Below are positions 6,852 to 8,137 of a stretch of DNA of 8,137 nucleotides, piece by piece. Source of the stretch: an uncultured bacterium (GTDB taxonomy: Bacteria; Cyanobacteriota; Vampirovibrionia; Gastranaerophilales; Gastranaerophilaceae); NCBI GenBank assembly GCA_947365485.1, contig CANAXK010000071.1, positions 1 to 8,137 on the forward strand. The letters are read 5' to 3'. The notes under the pieces are model-generated. The model did not search any database and was not told the DNA's origin. It saw nothing but the letters and a program-made list of their open reading frames with translations. Made by a program: the position numbers and the translations under genes. Position 1 is the stretch's first letter; each line of letters opens with the position of its first letter.

Positions 6852-6866
6852 CTCCCCCTCTCCTTT
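6852..6866 (-). promoter_or_regulatory. murB ribosome-binding region (double purine-rich site)
   Basis: On the minus strand two Shine-Dalgarno-like elements occur in tandem before murB: AAGGAG (complement of 6860-6865), 14 nt from the ATG, and GGAG (complement of 6852-6855), 6 nt from the ATG. The GAGAGGG between them (complement of 6856-6862) is an exact 7-nt complement of CCCTCTC in the hairpin just after murC, so the site could be masked in readthrough transcripts. Confidence 0.55.
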
Positions 6867-6872
6867 TCAATA

Positions 6873-6900
6873 ATCTTACAAGCTTGTAGAAAAATTCCAA
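6873..6900 (-). promoter_or_regulatory. Possible murB promoter containing a 12-bp palindrome
   Basis: On the minus strand TTGGAA (complement of 6895-6900) and TAAGAT (complement of 6873-6878) are spaced by 16 nt and each match 4 of 6 bases of the -35 and -10 consensus. The perfect palindrome TACAAGCTTGTA (6877-6888) fills most of the spacer and touches the -10 box, a usual place for an operator. Transcription would begin about 20 nt before the murB ATG. The match is weak and the palindrome contains a HindIII-type core, so chance cannot be excluded. Confidence 0.3.
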
Positions 6901-6913
6901 ACTTAAATTATTT

Positions 6914-6932
6914 ACCCCGAGAGGGTCGGGGT
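6914..6932 (-). repeat. Intercistronic hairpin after murC
   Basis: ACCCCGA (6914-6920) and TCGGGGT (6926-6932) form a perfect 7-bp GC-rich stem with a 5-nt loop, starting 6 nt after the murC stop. On the minus strand it is followed by AAATAATTTAAG rather than a run of T, so it is not a standard intrinsic terminator; it may attenuate, or protect the murC mRNA 3' end. It could also be a remnant of a dispersed REP-like element, since the bases around it (CCTCACCCCGACCCTCTC on the minus strand) resemble common bacterial intergenic repeats. Confidence 0.5.
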
Positions 6933-6938
6933 GAGGTG

Positions 6939-8137
6939 TCAACCTGCTAACACACTCAACCTTTTCTCTAAATTCTTTCCTAAAGCCGTAATTGTCCCAG
7001 CCCCGAGTCCAATCACAACATCGCCTTTCTTTAGCTCCGACAAAAGTTTTTCAGCTACTTCTTCCATACTTCCTGAAATATATTCACATCCATCAAGTTC
7101 AGAAGCAAACTTTTCACCGCTAATACCGTCAATCGGGTCTTCAGAAGCTGCATAAACATCTGTCACAACAACCCTTCCCGCACCCTCAAAAGAGCCTAAA
7201 AACTCACTCCACAGAGATTGCAGTCTCGTGTACCTGTGAGGCTGGAACACAGCAACAATGTTTTCTTTTCCAAACTTTAAAGCCGCAGCGTCAAGCGTTG
7301 CCTTAATCTCGGTCGGGTGGTGCGCGTAATCGTCATACACCTCTACCCCGTTTAATTCACAGACCTTCTGAAACCTTCTTCCCATGCCGGTAAAATCGTA
7401 GAAAGGTTTTTCCAATCCCTTTAATTCAACTCCAGCTTCATGAAGAGCTGCCGCAACCGCAAGAGAGTTGTACACGTTATGAACGCCTGCAAGCTGGATT
7501 TTCAGGTTCACAAGCAGCTGATTGTTGTGGTAAACATCAAAAGTCGTGCCATCTTTTGAGTAGTTAATATTCTTTGCCGTATAATCCGCTTCATCAAGTC
7601 CAAATGTAATAAAATCACCGTCCAGAAGCTTTATACCCTCGTTATCGTTGTTAACAATAACCTTTTTAGCCTGTGAAATTGCCCTGTTAAAAGTCTTTAC
7701 CAAATCCGGCATACCATTTTTGTAAAAATCAATGTGGTCTTCTTCAAGATTATTAACAACAAGGATATCAGGATGGTACTTAACAATTGTTCCGTCGCTT
7801 TCGTCAAGCTCTGCAATAAAATGGTTTCCGCCTTTGTGTTGTGCGTTAGTATTGATTTTCGGTATTATACCACCGTCAACAAACGAGGGTTCGAATCCCC
7901 CCCCCTCTAGTATATATGAAGCTAGTCCGCTTGTTGTTGTCTTGCCGTGTGTGCCTGAAAATCCGATAAAGCATTTTCCGCTCTTTTGTGCGCTTTCAGC
8001 TATTTCAGCAAGCAAATCAGAGCGGTGGTAGATACTTAGCCCAAGCTCTTTTGCTCTGACAACTTCAGGGTTGTTGTCTCTTATCGCTGTGCTTTTAATA
8101 ATTATTGCGTCATCAGGCACATTTTTTGCGTTGTGCC
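6939..8137 (-). CDS. murC: UDP-N-acetylmuramate--L-alanine ligase MurC, N-terminus beyond the window
   Basis: MurC is the cytoplasmic ATP-dependent ligase that adds L-Ala to UDP-MurNAc, the first step of the stem peptide. The frame stays open through the right edge (it reads HNAKN before the GTG at 8120), and the family's Rossmann start GIGGIGMSG is not in the window, so roughly 75-80 N-terminal residues are missing. Numbering from the 8120 codon: KSTAIRDNNPEV (9-20); P-loop SGTHGKTTT (55-63); AELDESDG (103-110); NNLEEDHIDFY (123-133); GMGRRF (245-250); DDYAHHPTEI (263-272); FQPHRYTR (292-299); DVYAASEDPIDGI (321-333); GLGAGTIT (371-378). The Mur central and C-terminal domains are therefore intact. 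HHPTEI and GTHGKTTT distinguish MurC from MurD/E/F. A run of nine G (complement of 7897-7905) encodes EGGG after the P-loop helix. It is the first gene of the cluster seen here; the stop is TGA. Confidence 0.96.
   Translation of the reverse strand, partial: HNAKNVPDDAIIIKSTAIRDNNPEVVRAKELGLSIYHRSDLLAEIAESAQKSGKCFIGFSGTHGKTTTSGLASYILEGGGFEPSFVDGGIIPKINTNAQHKGGNHFIAELDESDGTIVKYHPDILVVNNLEEDHIDFYKNGMPDLVKTFNRAISQAKKVIVNNDNEGIKLLDGDFITFGLDEADYTAKNINYSKDGTTFDVYHNNQLLVNLKIQLAGVHNVYNSLAVAAALHEAGVELKGLEKPFYDFTGMGRRFQKVCELNGVEVYDDYAHHPTEIKATLDAAALKFGKENIVAVFQPHRYTRLQSLWSEFLGSFEGAGRVVVTDVYAASEDPIDGISGEKFASELDGCEYISGSMEEVAEKLLSELKKGDVVIGLGAGTITALGKNLEKRLSVLAG

Noticed and set aside
6914..6945. Intrinsic terminator of murC
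   Set aside because: The stem is good but no U-rich tract follows on the minus strand, and the same-direction murB gene follows at once.
7885..7910. A tRNA gene or tRNA fragment on the plus strand
   Set aside because: Only the T-arm core is present; there is no acceptor, D-arm or anticodon arm around it, and the bases encode conserved MurC residues.
8118..8120. GTG at 8120 as the start codon of murC
   Set aside because: The frame continues upstream as HNAKN, matching the family, and the N-terminal Rossmann motif is still missing; the true start lies outside the window.
1..8137. Mobile element, phage, defence or CRISPR system
   Set aside because: All genes are standard replication, wall, division and heme-trafficking genes; no transposase, integrase, terminal repeats or regularly spaced repeats were seen.

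Overview
This window looks like core chromosome of a Gram-negative-type (peptidoglycan-making, HemW- and FtsQ-containing) bacterium of moderate GC content, about 40-45% by eye. It is almost entirely coding: the only gaps between genes are 43 nt (1221-1263) and 93 nt (6846-6938). The protein flavour suggests the non-photosynthetic cyanobacterial relatives (Vampirovibrionia/Melainabacteria, e.g. Gastranaerophilales): an Amidase_3 enzyme with SH3-like and AMIN-like modules, a type II MurB, and the order murC-murB-ddl-ftsQ. This assignment is an inference from memory and is not firm. I see no mobile element, CRISPR array, rRNA or tRNA gene.

Layout, left to right. (1) 1-1220, minus strand: a secreted N-acetylmuramoyl-L-alanine amidase whose C-terminal end runs off the left edge. 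(2) 1264-3099, plus strand: dnaX, the tau/gamma clamp-loader subunit, divergent from the amidase across a 43-nt gap. (3) 3100-8137, minus strand: a tight operon read right to left, murC (5' end beyond the right edge), murB, ddl, ftsQ, hemW. The last four genes overlap each other by 37, 1 and 8 nt. hemW meets dnaX tail to tail with no base between the two stop codons.

The genes work together as follows. MurB and MurC complete UDP-MurNAc and add L-Ala. Ddl supplies D-Ala-D-Ala for the end of the stem peptide. FtsQ belongs to the divisome that directs septal wall synthesis. The amidase cuts stem peptides from glycan strands, probably for daughter-cell separation. DnaX (replication) and HemW (heme delivery) are housekeeping genes of other pathways that have become neighbours.

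No wholly new system is evident. The most notable signals are regulatory or structural. There is a 10-adenine run in dnaX, with stop codons in both alternative frames within about 20 nt, which suggests programmed slippage to make a shortened DnaX. The murC-murB gap holds a hairpin whose loop can pair with the murB ribosome-binding region, plus a 12-bp palindrome overlapping a putative promoter. Two mutually exclusive inverted repeats lie at the dnaX/hemW junction. A 9-G run in murC sits beside a chance copy of a tRNA T-arm.
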